NCBI RefSeq assembly: GCF_018128225.1
Contig: NZ_CP072377.1
Coordinates: 1,612,001 to 1,676,000, forward strand
Direction of reading: 5' to 3'
Length of the DNA stretch: 64,000 bases
Source of the DNA: Leptotrichia sp. oral taxon 218
GTDB lineage: Bacteria > Fusobacteriota > Fusobacteriia > Fusobacteriales > Leptotrichiaceae
The notes beneath the pieces were generated by a model. That model was not told the origin of the DNA, did no database searches, and was given only the letters and a program-made list of their open reading frames with translations. The translations under genes were made by a program, and so were the position numbers. Shown piece by piece: positions 20,318 through 29,792 of this stretch (its first letter is position 1; each line of letters opens with the position of its first letter).

Positions 20318-21178
20318 ATGAAAAAAGGAATAGCAATAATTGGAATAATTGCTGCCTGTGCAGGATTTGCATACTCAGGTTGGCATATTTTAGGAACAAC
20401 ATCTAAATTAGTAAAAAATCATAGTTTAAACAGCAACATTAAAAAATTGGAAAAAGAAAAAAGTAAAAAAGAAAAAGTTTTGGATGAATTGACTAAAAAG
20501 AATGAAGAACTTACAGCAAAATACGAACAAATGAAAAAAGATGGAAAAATAAAAATAGTTCATTTGACATTTGACGACGGTCCTTCAAATAATACTGAGA
20601 AAATTTTGGAAATATTAAAAAGAAATAACATAAAAGCAACTTTTTTTGTGATAGGACGTAACCAAAATAAATATAAGGAAATAATAGACGCAGGACATGC
20701 AATAGGGCTTCACAGTTATACACATGATTACAAATATATTTATGCAAATGAACACAATTTCTTTGAAGATTTGTATAGATTACGGGATGCTGTAAAAGCT
20801 AAAACTGGAAAAGATGTTAGAATTACAAGATTCCCTGGAGGTTCTAGCAATGCAATTGCATCAAAAGCCTTGAAACAACAAATTATTACTAGAATGGCAA
20901 GAGAAGGGTATATTTATCACGATTGGAACTGTGATTCAACAGATGCTAGTGGAAATGGAGTACCTGTACAAAAATTAATTAAATATGGAATTTGTACTAA
21001 TCACCCAGAAATTGATGTTTTGATGCACGACACAAATGTTAAAGGAACAACTGTTCAAGCATTGCAAACTATTATTGATGGATATAGAAAAGCAGGATAC
21101 AGTTTTGAAGTAATTACACCTAGCAGCATGAAAATTCAGCATGTAAAACAACCTGAATTAAAAGATTTGAAAAAATAG
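20318..21178 (+). CDS. Membrane-anchored polysaccharide deacetylase (NodB/CE4 domain)
   Basis: CE4 enzymes remove N-acetyl groups from peptidoglycan or other polysaccharides using a metal. The ordered motifs are all visible: TFDDGP (about 84-89), HSYTH with the two metal histidines (132, 136), RFPGGSS, a tryptophan motif HDWNCDSTDASG and VLMHDT. The N-terminus has a hydrophobic anchor (IAIIGIIAACAGFAYSG) and a coiled coil at about 40-75 that places the domain outside the inner membrane. The start is the ATG at 20318 after GAGAGGTAAAAAA; the upstream TTG at 20303 overlaps that site. 286 residues. Confidence 0.9.
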   Translation: MKKGIAIIGIIAACAGFAYSGWHILGTTSKLVKNHSLNSNIKKLEKEKSKKEKVLDELTKKNEELTAKYEQMKKDGKIKIVHLTFDDGPSNNTEKILEILKRNNIKATFFVIGRNQNKYKEIIDAGHAIGLHSYTHDYKYIYANEHNFFEDLYRLRDAVKAKTGKDVRITRFPGGSSNAIASKALKQQIITRMAREGYIYHDWNCDSTDASGNGVPVQKLIKYGICTNHPEIDVLMHDTNVKGTTVQALQTIIDGYRKAGYSFEVITPSSMKIQHVKQPELKDLKK

Positions 21179-21266
21179 TAATTAAAATTTTGAATAAAAA
21201 TTATATTTTAATAAATAATTTTATTTAAATAAAAAGTTTTTATGATTTAATTAAGAAAAAACTAAG

Positions 21267-21294
21267 TTGTAAAACTGATAGCATATGGTATAAT
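21267..21294 (+). promoter_or_regulatory. Promoter for rlpA
   Basis: TTGTAA (21267-21272), 16-base spacer, TATAAT (21289-21294). Confidence 0.65.
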
Positions 21295-21340
21295 ATTAAA
21301 ATAATAAAAAATATTTATAATTATAGAAGGAGAGTTTTTA

Positions 21341-21847
21341 ATGAAAAAAATAATTACAATGCTATCAGTTTTGTCATTATCACTATCATTAACAGCAAAA
21401 GAGAATACAACACAAAATCAGGAAAATAATAGTCAAAATATAATTTTTATAAGAAAAGAAATGATGAAAAAAGCCGATAGTTTAGATTTTAATGTTTCAA
21501 AAAGTGACAATAAGTCGGTTATGACAATAAGAAAAGAAGATTTGGATAATTTTACTCACTATCAAAGTGGTGTGGCTTCTTTTTATAGCAAAAGCTTGAA
21601 CGGAAGTAAAACTTCAAATGGAGAAAGACATGTATCAACTGCAATGGTAGCAGCTCACAAAAGTTTACCATTTGGAACAAAAGTAAAAGTTACAAATTTA
21701 AATAATGGAAAATCCGTTATTGTGAGAATTAATGACAGAGGACCTTTTGTCAAAGGAAGAGTTATTGATCTAAGTTATGCGGCATTTTCACAAATTGAAA
21801 GTCCTGGAAAAGGTGTAACAAAAGTGGAATTACAAGTATTAAAATAA
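21341..21847 (+). CDS. rlpA: RlpA-like septal ring lytic transglycosylase domain protein
   Basis: 168 residues with a signal peptide ([19 protein letters not shown]). The C-terminal double-psi beta-barrel is clear: [55 protein letters not shown]. RlpA proteins act on peptidoglycan, preferring strands without stem peptides. There is no lipobox and no C-terminal SPOR domain, so septal targeting is not evident. Ribosome site GAAGGAGAG. Single gene with its own promoter, in an envelope-focused neighbourhood. Confidence 0.88.
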   Translation: MKKIITMLSVLSLSLSLTAKENTTQNQENNSQNIIFIRKEMMKKADSLDFNVSKSDNKSVMTIRKEDLDNFTHYQSGVASFYSKSLNGSKTSNGERHVSTAMVAAHKSLPFGTKVKVTNLNNGKSVIVRINDRGPFVKGRVIDLSYAAFSQIESPGKGVTKVELQVLK

Positions 21848-21912
21848 AAAATAACTAAATTAAAACATATAAAAATATAAAAAAACTTGAAAATTAGAAA
21901 GGTGGAAAAATA

Positions 21913-22623
21913 GTGTTAAATGGAAAAATAGCTTTAATTACAGGTGGCTCAAGAGGAATTGGAAAAGAAATTGCATTAAAATATGCTGAAAATGGAGCAA
22001 CTGTTATTTCTGGAGATTTAATTGATCCAGATTACAGCCACGAAAATATAACTCACATCAAATTAAATGTAACTGACAGAGAAAATATTAAAGAAGTTGC
22101 AAAAGAATTAAAAGAAAAATATGGAAGATTAGATATTTTAGTGAATAATGCTGGAATTACAAGAGATTCATTACTTCAAAGAATGAAAGAATCAGATTGG
22201 GATTTAGTTGTTGACATTAACTTAAAAGGTGTTTACAATGTAATGCAAGGATTTGTTTCGCTACTTTTAAAAAGTAAAGCTTCAAGTGTTATAAATATGG
22301 CTTCAGTAGTTGGAGTTGACGGAAATACAGGACAAACTAACTATGCGGCAACAAAAGGCGGAGTTATAGCAATGGCTAAAACTTGGGCTAAAGAATTTGG
22401 AAGAAAAAATTTGAGAGCAAATGCAATAGCACCTGGATTTATTAAAACTGATATGACTCATGTTTTACCTGAAAAAATCGTTGAAACTGTTTTAGCTAAC
22501 ACTCCATTGAGAAGAATGGGAGATGCACAAGATGTAGCAGAAGCAGCGTTATTCTTAGCAAGTGACGCTTCTAAATTTATAACTGGACAAGTTTTAAGAA
22601 TTGACGGAGGTTTAAATTTATAA
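21913..22623 (+). CDS. fabG: 3-oxoacyl-[acyl-carrier-protein] reductase FabG-like
   Basis: Short-chain dehydrogenase of 236 residues that would reduce 3-oxoacyl-ACP with NADPH in fatty acid elongation. Cofactor loop GGSRGIGKEIA, NNAGITRD, catalytic serine in NMASVVG and YxxxK in NYAATKGG, and C-terminal FITGQVLRIDGGL. The start is the GTG at 21913 after AAAGGTGG. FabG cannot be separated with certainty from other SDR reductases by sequence alone, and no other fab gene is adjacent. The RNase H gene follows after 26 bases. Confidence 0.82.
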   Translation: MLNGKIALITGGSRGIGKEIALKYAENGATVISGDLIDPDYSHENITHIKLNVTDRENIKEVAKELKEKYGRLDILVNNAGITRDSLLQRMKESDWDLVVDINLKGVYNVMQGFVSLLLKSKASSVINMASVVGVDGNTGQTNYAATKGGVIAMAKTWAKEFGRKNLRANAIAPGFIKTDMTHVLPEKIVETVLANTPLRRMGDAQDVAEAALFLASDASKFITGQVLRIDGGLNL

Positions 22624-22649
22624 AATTATAAATTTATAAATTTTAAATT

Positions 22650-23285
22650 ATGGCAAAAGTATATGCTTATTATTTGGTGAATAGCGGCACAAGCGGAATT
22701 TTAGAAAGCTGGGAAGAATGCAAAAAAGTTGTTTTAAAGAAAAAGGCTAGATATAAATCTTTTGAAAATATAAAAGAAGCACAGGAATGGCTTGACTCTG
22801 GAGCAAAATATGAAAAAAAAGAAAAGAACGACATCGAAATTATAAGTAAAATTTTTCAAAGCGACATAGATTGCTTGGCAATTTATTTTGATGCAGGAAC
22901 TGGAAGAGGTAATGGAGTCGAAGTAAGACTATCAGATTATAAGGGAAACCCACTTTTATACAAAATTTTACCCAAAGAAAAGATTAATGAATTTGGAAAT
23001 TACTATGTTGCAAAACATAGGACAAATAATTTTGGAGAATTAGTTGGACTTTATGCAGCATTAGTTTTTGCTAAAAAATATGACATAAAAAAAATTATGG
23101 GAGATAGTTCGCTTGTGCTTGATTACTGGTCTATGGGACGCTATAACGCAGGTAATCTTGAATCTGACACAATAGAGCTTATAAAAAAAGTTACTCTGAT
23201 GAGAAAAAAATTTGAAAATCAAAATGGAATCATTAAAAAAATTTCAGGGGACATAAACCCTGCTGATTTGGGATTTCATAAATAA
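22650..23285 (+). CDS. Ribonuclease H with N-terminal RNase H1/caulimovirus-like domain
   Basis: RNase H cuts the RNA strand of RNA-DNA hybrids. Residues 1-50 match the small hybrid-binding domain (KVYAYYLVNSGTSGI..., KKARYKSFENIKEAQEWL). The catalytic domain shows the four acidic residues in context: FDAGTGRG, NNFGELVGLYAA, MGDSSLVLDYW and NPADLGFHK. 211 residues. No Shine-Dalgarno sequence precedes the ATG; translation may be coupled to fabG. Confidence 0.87.
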   Translation: MAKVYAYYLVNSGTSGILESWEECKKVVLKKKARYKSFENIKEAQEWLDSGAKYEKKEKNDIEIISKIFQSDIDCLAIYFDAGTGRGNGVEVRLSDYKGNPLLYKILPKEKINEFGNYYVAKHRTNNFGELVGLYAALVFAKKYDIKKIMGDSSLVLDYWSMGRYNAGNLESDTIELIKKVTLMRKKFENQNGIIKKISGDINPADLGFHK

Positions 23286-23337
23286 GAATATTATATTAGA
23301 AATATTAGAATAAGATAAAAAAGGGAGAGTATTTTTT

Positions 23338-23871
23338 ATGAAAAAAATATTTGTTATAATTATGTTATTCGCTATTTGCGTTATTGGAATTTCTGCAACA
23401 AAAGATCAACAATTTAAAATTCCTAAAGCTAAAACAGCGAAAACAAAAACAAAAAAATTGAAAACAACTGACAAAAATTATGAAGGCGAATATTTGAGAG
23501 CTACAAACACATTTGTTTATACAAAAGATAATTTGGTTTTTCCAAATAAAATTATTTCTTACACTGTAAAAGATGAAAGTGGCTTACTTGATGGGATCTA
23601 CAATTTTGCAGCAGAAAAATATGGAGTAACTGAAGCTGATTTAATTGGATTAAATGTTTCTGGAACAATATCTAAAAAAGATAAAGTTATAACAATTAAA
23701 AAAATCACAAATTATCAAATTCCTAAAGATAAAATATTAGGTGAAGAAGAAGCATTTGGAACTGATGATTATGAATCAACAACAAATGATAATGCTACTG
23801 ATGAAACAGAAGGAACTGACAGTAACATATTTCAAGCAAACCCTAGTAATGATGGTCTGTTACAAAACTAA
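23338..23871 (+). CDS. Secreted protein of unknown function
   Basis: 177 residues. A signal peptide (MKKIFVIIMLFAICVIGISA) is followed by a Lys/Thr-rich linker to about residue 45, a possible small beta domain containing FPNKIISYTVKDESG and KYGVTEADLIGLNV, and an acidic Asp/Thr/Asn-rich tail from about residue 135. I do not recognise the family. Ribosome site GGGAGAG. It ends at a terminator shared in position with the convergent rho gene. Confidence 0.7.
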   Translation: MKKIFVIIMLFAICVIGISATKDQQFKIPKAKTAKTKTKKLKTTDKNYEGEYLRATNTFVYTKDNLVFPNKIISYTVKDESGLLDGIYNFAAEKYGVTEADLIGLNVSGTISKKDKVITIKKITNYQIPKDKILGEEEAFGTDDYESTTNDNATDETEGTDSNIFQANPSNDGLLQN

Positions 23872-23898
23872 GGAAATTAGAAAAAATATTTGTTAAAA

Positions 23899-23932
23899 AT
23901 TAATTCTTGTAATTCAAGGATTAATTTTTTTT
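23899..23932 (+). terminator. Terminator of the secreted protein gene
   Basis: TTAATTCTTG pairs with CAAGGATTAA (one G-T pair) and is followed by TTTTTTTT. Confidence 0.75.
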
Positions 23933-23933
23933 A

Positions 23934-23965
23934 TAAAAAAACTGCACTAAAAATCTTTAGCGCAG
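23934..23965 (-). terminator. Terminator of rho
   Basis: Minus strand CTGCGCTA pairs with TAGTGCAG (23942-23965), followed by seven T. It abuts the convergent terminator at 23899-23932. Confidence 0.8.
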
Positions 23966-23974
23966 CATAAAAAT

Positions 23975-25425
23975 TTATTTTTTTAATATTAAATTTTCAA
24001 GTAATTCATCGTTATTTTTATATAGTTTTGTAAGTTCAATTAATTTTTTCATCCCTTCAACTTCTGACATTCCACTAAGTTCTCTTCTAAGAGTCCAAAT
24101 TTTTTCCAAATTTTTTTTAGGGATTAATAGTTCTTCTCTTCTTGTTCCACTTTTTAGCACATCTATAGCTGGAAAAATTCTAAGTTGCTCAAGAGTTCGA
24201 CTCAAAATAATTTCCATATTTCCAGTACCTTTAAATTCTTCAAAAATAACTTCGTCCATTCTGCTTCCAGTTTCAATAAGCGCAGTTGCGATAATTGTAA
24301 GACTTCCACCATTTTTAATATTTCTTGCAGCTCCTAAAATCTTTTTGGATAATAAAGTGCATTGGGGTCAATTCCACCTGAAATTAATTTTCCACTTGAT
24401 GGAATTGTGATGTTGTAAGATCTTGCAAGTCGTGTCAAGCTATCCATTAAAATTAAGATGTCTTTTCCACGCTCAACTTCTCTTTTTGCCATTTCTAGCA
24501 CATTTTCAGTAACTTGCGTGTGAATTCTAGGATCTTCGTCAAATGTCGCTGAATAAACTTCGGCTTCTTTCACATTTTCTTTTATATCCGTAACTTCTTC
24601 AGGTCGTTCGTCAATTAACAAAATCCAAACATCAATTTCAGGATTATATTTTATGATATCATTCGCAAGTGTCGATAAAAGTACAGTTTTCCCAGCTTTT
24701 GGGGGAGCTACGATAAGTCCTCTCTGTCCTTTTCCAATCGGAGAAATTAAATCGATTATTCTTGAAGAAACTTCACCTGAGCCAAGATTTAATTTTTCAT
24801 CAGGATAAGATGGAATCAAATCGTCAAAAAATGGTCTTTCTAGTGATTTTTCAGGCAAATCTCCGTTTACCAGAAGCACTTTTAAAATCCCGTAATTTTT
24901 TTCTGTTCCAATCGGTATTCTAAGCTCTCCAAACACAATATCTTCATTTCTCAAATAAAATCTTTTAATTTGGGAAATTGAAACATAGACATCTGGTCCA
25001 ACAGAAGTATTTCGTAAAAATCCGTAAGTTGAACCATTCATAATATCAAGTTTTCCAAAACCGTAAGTTTTTCCTTCTTCTTCGCCTTTTTTTATAAGAA
25101 TAGCATTTATCAAGTCAGATTTTGCCATCCCAGAAAATCCTTCAATTTTATATTCTTTTGCCATTTTTTTCAAAGTTGTAACATTTTTAGAAAGAATATC
25201 TTTTATCATCTCTTCTTCCTGATGTTTTTCTTGAAAATTCTTATCTTGTAAAAATTTTTCCGAATTTTTAAATTCTTGTTGATTTTTTTCTGTTTCGTCA
25301 ATTTTCTCTATTTTTTCAGCTTCATTTTTTTTAATTAAATTTTCTTCTTTTAAAGCCATTTCTGTTTCACCAAGTTTCTGTTCAACTATTTTTTTCGGTC
25401 TTCCTCTTTTCTTTTTTTCTTCCAT
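23975..25425 (-). CDS. rho: Transcription termination factor Rho, frameshifted in this sequence
   Basis: Rho is the hexameric RNA helicase that ends transcription. In order: a Lys/Glu-rich insert of about 80 residues, the helical Rho N-domain (TLKKMAKEYKIEGFSGMAKSDL), the RNA-binding cold-shock fold (YGFLRN...YVSISQIKRF), and the ATPase with Walker A APPKAGKT and Walker B DILILMDSLTR. The frame breaks at 24336-24339: after PNALYYPKRF it hits TAG. One extra T in the minus-strand TTTT gives FLGAARNIKNGGSLTIIATA and joins the C-terminal frame that ends at 23975. Start ATG 25425 overlaps the miaB stop by one base (TAATG). Confidence 0.92.
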
Positions 25426-26753
25426 TATTCTCCCACCAACTCTCCATATAATGTCCAAGTTTTTGCGTCATTAATTTTAATATTTACAAATTTACCTTTT
25501 AAATTTTTCCCATTATTTTTAAATAAAACAACTTTATGAGTTGAAGTTCTTCCAGTTAGCATTTTAGGATTTTTTCGACTAGGTCCTTCAACCAAAACTT
25601 TTATCGTTTGTCCCAAGTATTTTTGACTTTCTTCTCTAGCTTTCATATTTTGAAGTCTAATAAGTTTTTGCAATCTTTCATTTTTAACTTTTTCATCGAC
25701 TTGATTTTCCATTGTAGCCGCCGGAGTTCCAGTTCTTTTAGAATACATAAACATATATGCATTTTCAAATCCAACTTCATTTACAACATCCATTGTATCT
25801 TGAAAATCTTCATCAGTTTCTCCGGGAAATCCAACGATAATATCTGTTGTCAAACCAATATCAGGTATTTTTTCTTTAATTTTTTTTGCAAGTTTTATAT
25901 ATTCTTCTTTTGTGTAACCACGATTCATCGCATCTAAAATCTTTGTTGAACCAGATTGCAGCGGCAGGTGTAACATTCTAGCTATTTTAGAATTTTTTGC
26001 TATTGCGTCAATCACATCATCACTAAAGTCTTTTGGATGCGGCGATACATATTTTATCCAGAAATCTCCTTCAACTGCGGCACTTCTTTTTAGCAACTCA
26101 GCAAAATTATCACTTTTATCAGCCAAATCACTTCCATAAGAATTTACATTTTGTCCCAAAAACAATATTTCTTTATAACCTTTTTTTGTATATTGCTCAA
26201 CATCTCTTACAACTTCATTAATTGGTACAGAACGCTCCATTCCACGCACATATGGAACTATACAAAAAGTACAGTAATTATTACATCCATAGGTTATTGA
26301 AATTGATGCAACTATGTCATCTCCAAAATCAGCGTCAACTCTGGTAGGAAGTTCGTCTTCATCGTCAACCATAACTATATGAGTTTCTTCACCTTTTTCA
26401 ATTCTTTCAATAATATCAGGAATTCTTCCAATATTCTGATTTCCCAAAACCAAATCGACATAAGGTGTTCTTTTTATAAATTCATCTCTCACTTCTTGTG
26501 CAAGACATCCAGTTACACCTATTATCATATGTCCATCTTTTTCTTCTTTAATTCTTTTCAAATCCCCTAATTTCCCATAAACTTTTGTTGCAGCACCTTC
26601 TCTTACTGTACAAGTATTAAGAAATACCAAATCTGAATGTTCAATATCCTCAGTCATTTCATAACCCATTTTTTTTAACATCTGAGTCATTTTTGCACTT
26701 TCATTTACATTCATTTGACATCCGTATGTTATTACAGTTGCTCTTTTTTCCAC
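25425..26753 (-). CDS. miaB: tRNA-2-methylthio-N6-dimethylallyladenosine synthase MiaB
   Basis: Radical-SAM enzyme that adds the methylthio group to i6A37 of tRNAs. The N-terminal UPF0004 domain has its cluster cysteines in TYGCQMNVNES, LNTCTVREGA and GVTGCLAQE; the radical-SAM cluster motif is YGCNNYCTFC; a C-terminal TRAM domain begins near LGQTIKVLVEG. The start is the GTG at 26753 after GGAGG; longer in-frame starts lack a ribosome site. About 442 residues. A promoter lies at 26893-26921. It is translationally joined to rho. Confidence 0.95.
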   Translation of the reverse strand: MEKRATVITYGCQMNVNESAKMTQMLKKMGYEMTEDIEHSDLVFLNTCTVREGAATKVYGKLGDLKRIKEEKDGHMIIGVTGCLAQEVRDEFIKRTPYVDLVLGNQNIGRIPDIIERIEKGEETHIVMVDDEDELPTRVDADFGDDIVASISITYGCNNYCTFCIVPYVRGMERSVPINEVVRDVEQYTKKGYKEILFLGQNVNSYGSDLADKSDNFAELLKRSAAVEGDFWIKYVSPHPKDFSDDVIDAIAKNSKIARMLHLPLQSGSTKILDAMNRGYTKEEYIKLAKKIKEKIPDIGLTTDIIVGFPGETDEDFQDTMDVVNEVGFENAYMFMYSKRTGTPAATMENQVDEKVKNERLQKLIRLQNMKAREESQKYLGQTIKVLVEGPSRKNPKMLTGRTSTHKVVLFKNNGKNLKGKFVNIKINDAKTWTLYGELVGE

Positions 26754-26892
26754 TTTTTCCTCCTTCAAAATTCCTTTTAGCACTAAAAAATAAATGCCAA
26801 ATATTTTATTAATTTTTTTATTTATTTTTTTCTGATTTACATATTTTGATATGCTCTTCAATTTGAAAATTGTTTTTAAAATAATCTAAATA

Positions 26893-26921
26893 GTTATAAC
26901 ATAATTAATTAATTTTTTCAA
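26893..26921 (-). promoter_or_regulatory. Promoter for miaB-rho
   Basis: Minus strand TTGAAA (26916-26921), 17-base spacer, TATAAC (26893-26898). The leader of about 130 bases to the GTG start shows no obvious structure. Confidence 0.65.
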
Positions 26922-27030
26922 GTTAGTAATTAATTTCAGATGAAATAAAATATCCATCTTTCTCTTCAAGAGTTATTAATCCTTTTCTTATCTAAACTTG
27001 AATTATACTATTTTTATATTCTAGTGTATT

Positions 27031-27420
27031 CTATAAACCATTTATTTCAATTTCAAGATAACTATTTATATCTCGTGGCATTTCTAAAAACTCCTTTTTT
27101 CCTAATAGAGCTCTTTTGAATTCTTCTATTGTACAACTCCAATTATCATAGTCTCCAAACCAATCTATAAAATCTACTCTGTCTTTGAATATAAAAAAAT
27201 CTAATGTTTCTCCATAGCCCTCAACACATTCTTTTTCACCATTCTTTATTTTTTCTATTTCTTTTAGAAAATAGTCTATTCCCTCAGATTTTATTTCAGT
27301 TAATTTCCTACTAAGAAATACAGAATAACCTATATTATATTTTTCTCCGTTAATAATACTACAGAATTCTCCCCATAATTCTCCATTTTTACTTATATAA
27401 TAATAGAATTTCATTTTCAT
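27031..27420 (-). CDS. Small cytosolic protein, possible immunity protein
   Basis: 129 residues, acidic and rich in aromatic residues (KFYYYISKNGELWGEF, DRVDFIDWFGDYDNW), without signal or membrane segments. Strong ribosome site AAGGAGGTATAAA before ATG 27420. I do not recognise a named family. Its size, composition and position, next to another small gene and a decayed toxin-like fragment, are typical of immunity genes of polymorphic toxins; that role is inference. Confidence 0.6.
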   Translation of the reverse strand: MKMKFYYYISKNGELWGEFCSIINGEKYNIGYSVFLSRKLTEIKSEGIDYFLKEIEKIKNGEKECVEGYGETLDFFIFKDRVDFIDWFGDYDNWSCTIEEFKRALLGKKEFLEMPRDINSYLEIEINGL

Positions 27421-27504
27421 TTTATACCTCCTTCATAAATAGGCTATCCTAATGTATGATTATAATTAATACATCCTTGTATTTGTATTCTTAATTCTAA
27501 TTTT

Positions 27505-27720
27505 TTAAATATACATCATAATTTTTTCTTTATATTCCTTTAAATCTTCTTCTGTCATTTTATTTAGCATTTTTAACTTAGAAAATTCATTAACAAAATA
27601 TTTAAATAAAAATCTATCTTTCATATTTAATATTTCTATCAAACAATTTTTGTCTTGTTCTTCGCAATATTTTTCTATAAATTTTCTTAATATTGCATAT
27701 TCTTCTATCCAACCTTTCAT
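27505..27720 (-). CDS. Small hypothetical protein directly after a toxin-like remnant
   Basis: 71 residues, helical and charged (MKGWIEEYAILRKFIEKYCEEQ). Ribosome site GAGGGAACATC. The ATG overlaps a TGA (ATGA) that ends one frame of the preceding remnant, the usual toxin-immunity junction. Family not recognised; immunity function inferred from position only. Confidence 0.5.
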   Translation of the reverse strand: MKGWIEEYAILRKFIEKYCEEQDKNCLIEILNMKDRFLFKYFVNEFSKLKMLNKMTEEDLKEYKEKIMMYI

Positions 27721-28110
27721 GATGTTCCCTCTTTTCTCTTAATATTAAATCTATTCTTGGATTTGGTAAAATATCCAATTTATCGTATTTTATATCCATT
27801 TTATCAACAGGAAGCAATTGAAAAGCACCACCTTGACCATATTCGGGATACGACATAGCAAACGGTTTCGACTCTTTTCCAGTATCTCCCTTAGTATAGG
27901 GAATTCTTACTTTTGGATTTCCTCATTGATAACTTGTTTAATTAAATCTTCCATTTTGTATATCCTAGTATCGTATACTGTTTTAGGATTTCTTACAAAT
28001 TCTCTATATTCCATAACACCATTATTCAATTCAACATTATAAATATTATTTTGATTTTCAAATATTCGTTTTACAGAAGTTACGGTATTATTTACACTCC
28101 ATTTTAACAC
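27718..28110 (-). pseudogene. Decayed C-terminal toxin-like fragment
   Basis: Three short frames join if single-base shifts are allowed: 28110-27907 (starting MLKWSVNNTVTSVKRIF and ending INEEIQK), then NPKVRIPYTKGDTGKESK ... PEYGQGGAFQLLPVD ... DILPNP, then NRFNIKRKEGTS with a TGA at the start of the next gene. The Y/GQGG-Q-L pattern with a short tail ending at an immunity-like gene resembles C-terminal toxin domains (possibly TNT-like), but the match is weak. The 5' part of any parent gene is missing; the fragment begins 14 bases after the AAA-ATPase-like gene. Confidence 0.5.
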
Positions 28111-28124
28111 CTTTACTTAAACCT

Positions 28125-29792
28125 CTATTTAAAAACAACCTTCACTTCTTTCCCATAAAACGCAACCCCAATCTTCAAAATATTCTTTATCCCTCTTGCC
28201 TTCAGTTTCGTATCATATTTCTTCTCATCAATCTGTTTCAACGCCTTCTGTGCTCTCTCTTCCATCCCCTTTTTCGTCTTCGATATTTTAAATTCCATAA
28301 GATACGCCTTCTCATTGCTTTTTATTGGAATCATCGCAAGATCGTATCTTCCATATCCACTCTCATCATTTGAAATAATCTCATACTTCCCCATCAAAAA
28401 TCCTACAAGCCCTATCATAAACACCTGATAAATCTTCTCCATTTCCTTATCCAAGTCAAAATGACTCAGCATATTTATCATTATTTCTCCCAATGTCTTT
28501 TCAAATTTCTTAATATCTCCATTTTCAAGTGCTTTTATCAAAATATTTGTTTTTACTTCTGTTCCAAAAAATCTATTTAAAAACATATTCCCAAAATATT
28601 TTCGTATTTCCTTATTTGGAATTCTCAAGTTATAAACATCTGTATATTCTGAAGTTACATCTATTTCTTTTTGTTTTTCATCTTTTGTTAAATACCCACT
28701 GTATAAGAGTAATTGCCATATTTCATCATCATTATTTAAAAGACTTTTTATTGTCGTTCCATCCGAAATATATTTTTCAATGCTTTCCCCATCGGTAAAT
28801 CGTTTCAAATCATCATAAACACTTTCTCCAGCATGATCAAGCATATTTTCTAGAAGTGTATTTCCTGAAACATTTGCCCAATATGCCTTGATTTCTCCAT
28901 TATCAATATAATTCACAATAGACCATGGATTATACACTTCACTTTCTCCAAAAATATATCCATCATACCATTCTTTAACCTCTTCAATTTTGTATTTCAT
29001 ACCAAAGTAATCTAGCATTTCAATCACTTCACTTTCAAGAAGTCCAAAATATTCTGAATATTTTTTATTTAATATTGTATCTACTTTTAAATTATTTAAA
29101 CCAGAGAATATCCCTTCCTTTATAATCCTTGTTATTCCTGTCAAAATACCATATTTCAAGGAATTGTTTGTCTTTAGTGCTGAACTGTAAAATGTTTGAA
29201 AAAAATTGATTGCCTCATTGTAGTATCCTTTATCAAAGGCATTTATTATTGGAGCGTCGTATTCATCTATTAAAATTATGACTTTTTCTCCATAATATTT
29301 ATTTAAATAATTTGACAAATCTAAAAGTGAAGTTTTAAAACTTTCTTCACTATCTCTCATTTCCCAAATTTTATCAAATTCTCTTTTTTCGACAATATTT
29401 AATTTCTCTCTCACAAACTCATATTTATTAAAAATTTTATACATTGTTTTTTTTAGATTTTCAAAACATTTCTCCCAAGTATCTCCCTTTAAATCCTTCA
29501 GTGAAATGAAAATTACAGGATATTTCCCCTGTTCGCTCATATATTCACTATTATATATTTTCAAATTTTCAAAAAGTTTTTTATTTTCCTCTTTATTTTT
29601 TACATCAAAAAAGCATTTCAACATCGACATATTCAATGTTTTTCCAAATCTTCGTGGTCTTGTAAAAAGGGTTACAGGAGCTCTGTTTATTAATAATTTC
29701 TCTATTAGCAATGTTTTATCTACATAATAATAATCTTCCCTTACTATTCTTTCAAAGTCTTCAATTCCCACAGGAACAGCTTTTTTTCTCAT
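28125..29792 (-). CDS. AAA-ATPase-like protein with C-terminal PD-(D/E)XK nuclease-like domain (intact copy)
   Basis: 555 residues. The N-terminal AAA-ATPase-like domain (PF09820 type) has a Walker A-like loop TRPRRFGKT at about 44-52 and Walker B VIILIDEYDAP near 175. The C-terminal DUF1703-type domain carries a nuclease-like pattern, YGRYDLAMIP then YLMEFKISK near 490-515. The family is abundant in Leptotrichia and Bacteroidetes; its function is not known. Ribosome site GAGGGAG; extended -10 promoter at 29839. A close paralogue at 41938-43596 was cut by a TnpB element. Confidence 0.87.
   Translation of the reverse strand: MRKKAVPVGIEDFERIVREDYYYVDKTLLIEKLLINRAPVTLFTRPRRFGKTLNMSMLKCFFDVKNKEENKKLFENLKIYNSEYMSEQGKYPVIFISLKDLKGDTWEKCFENLKKTMYKIFNKYEFVREKLNIVEKREFDKIWEMRDSEESFKTSLLDLSNYLNKYYGEKVIILIDEYDAPIINAFDKGYYNEAINFFQTFYSSALKTNNSLKYGILTGITRIIKEGIFSGLNNLKVDTILNKKYSEYFGLLESEVIEMLDYFGMKYKIEEVKEWYDGYIFGESEVYNPWSIVNYIDNGEIKAYWANVSGNTLLENMLDHAGESVYDDLKRFTDGESIEKYISDGTTIKSLLNNDDEIWQLLLYSGYLTKDEKQKEIDVTSEYTDVYNLRIPNKEIRKYFGNMFLNRFFGTEVKTNILIKALENGDIKKFEKTLGEIMINMLSHFDLDKEMEKIYQVFMIGLVGFLMGKYEIISNDESGYGRYDLAMIPIKSNEKAYLMEFKISKTKKGMEERAQKALKQIDEKKYDTKLKARGIKNILKIGVAFYGKEVKVVFK

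Noticed and set aside
24320-24350. Programmed -1 frameshift in rho
   Set aside because: The TTT codon would have to re-pair on ATT and no classic slippery heptamer or downstream pseudoknot is visible; a missing T is simpler.
27614-27856. 80-residue frame starting MSYPEYGQGG
   Set aside because: Only its first part is part of the toxin-like remnant; the rest overlaps the well-supported small gene at 27505 in another frame.
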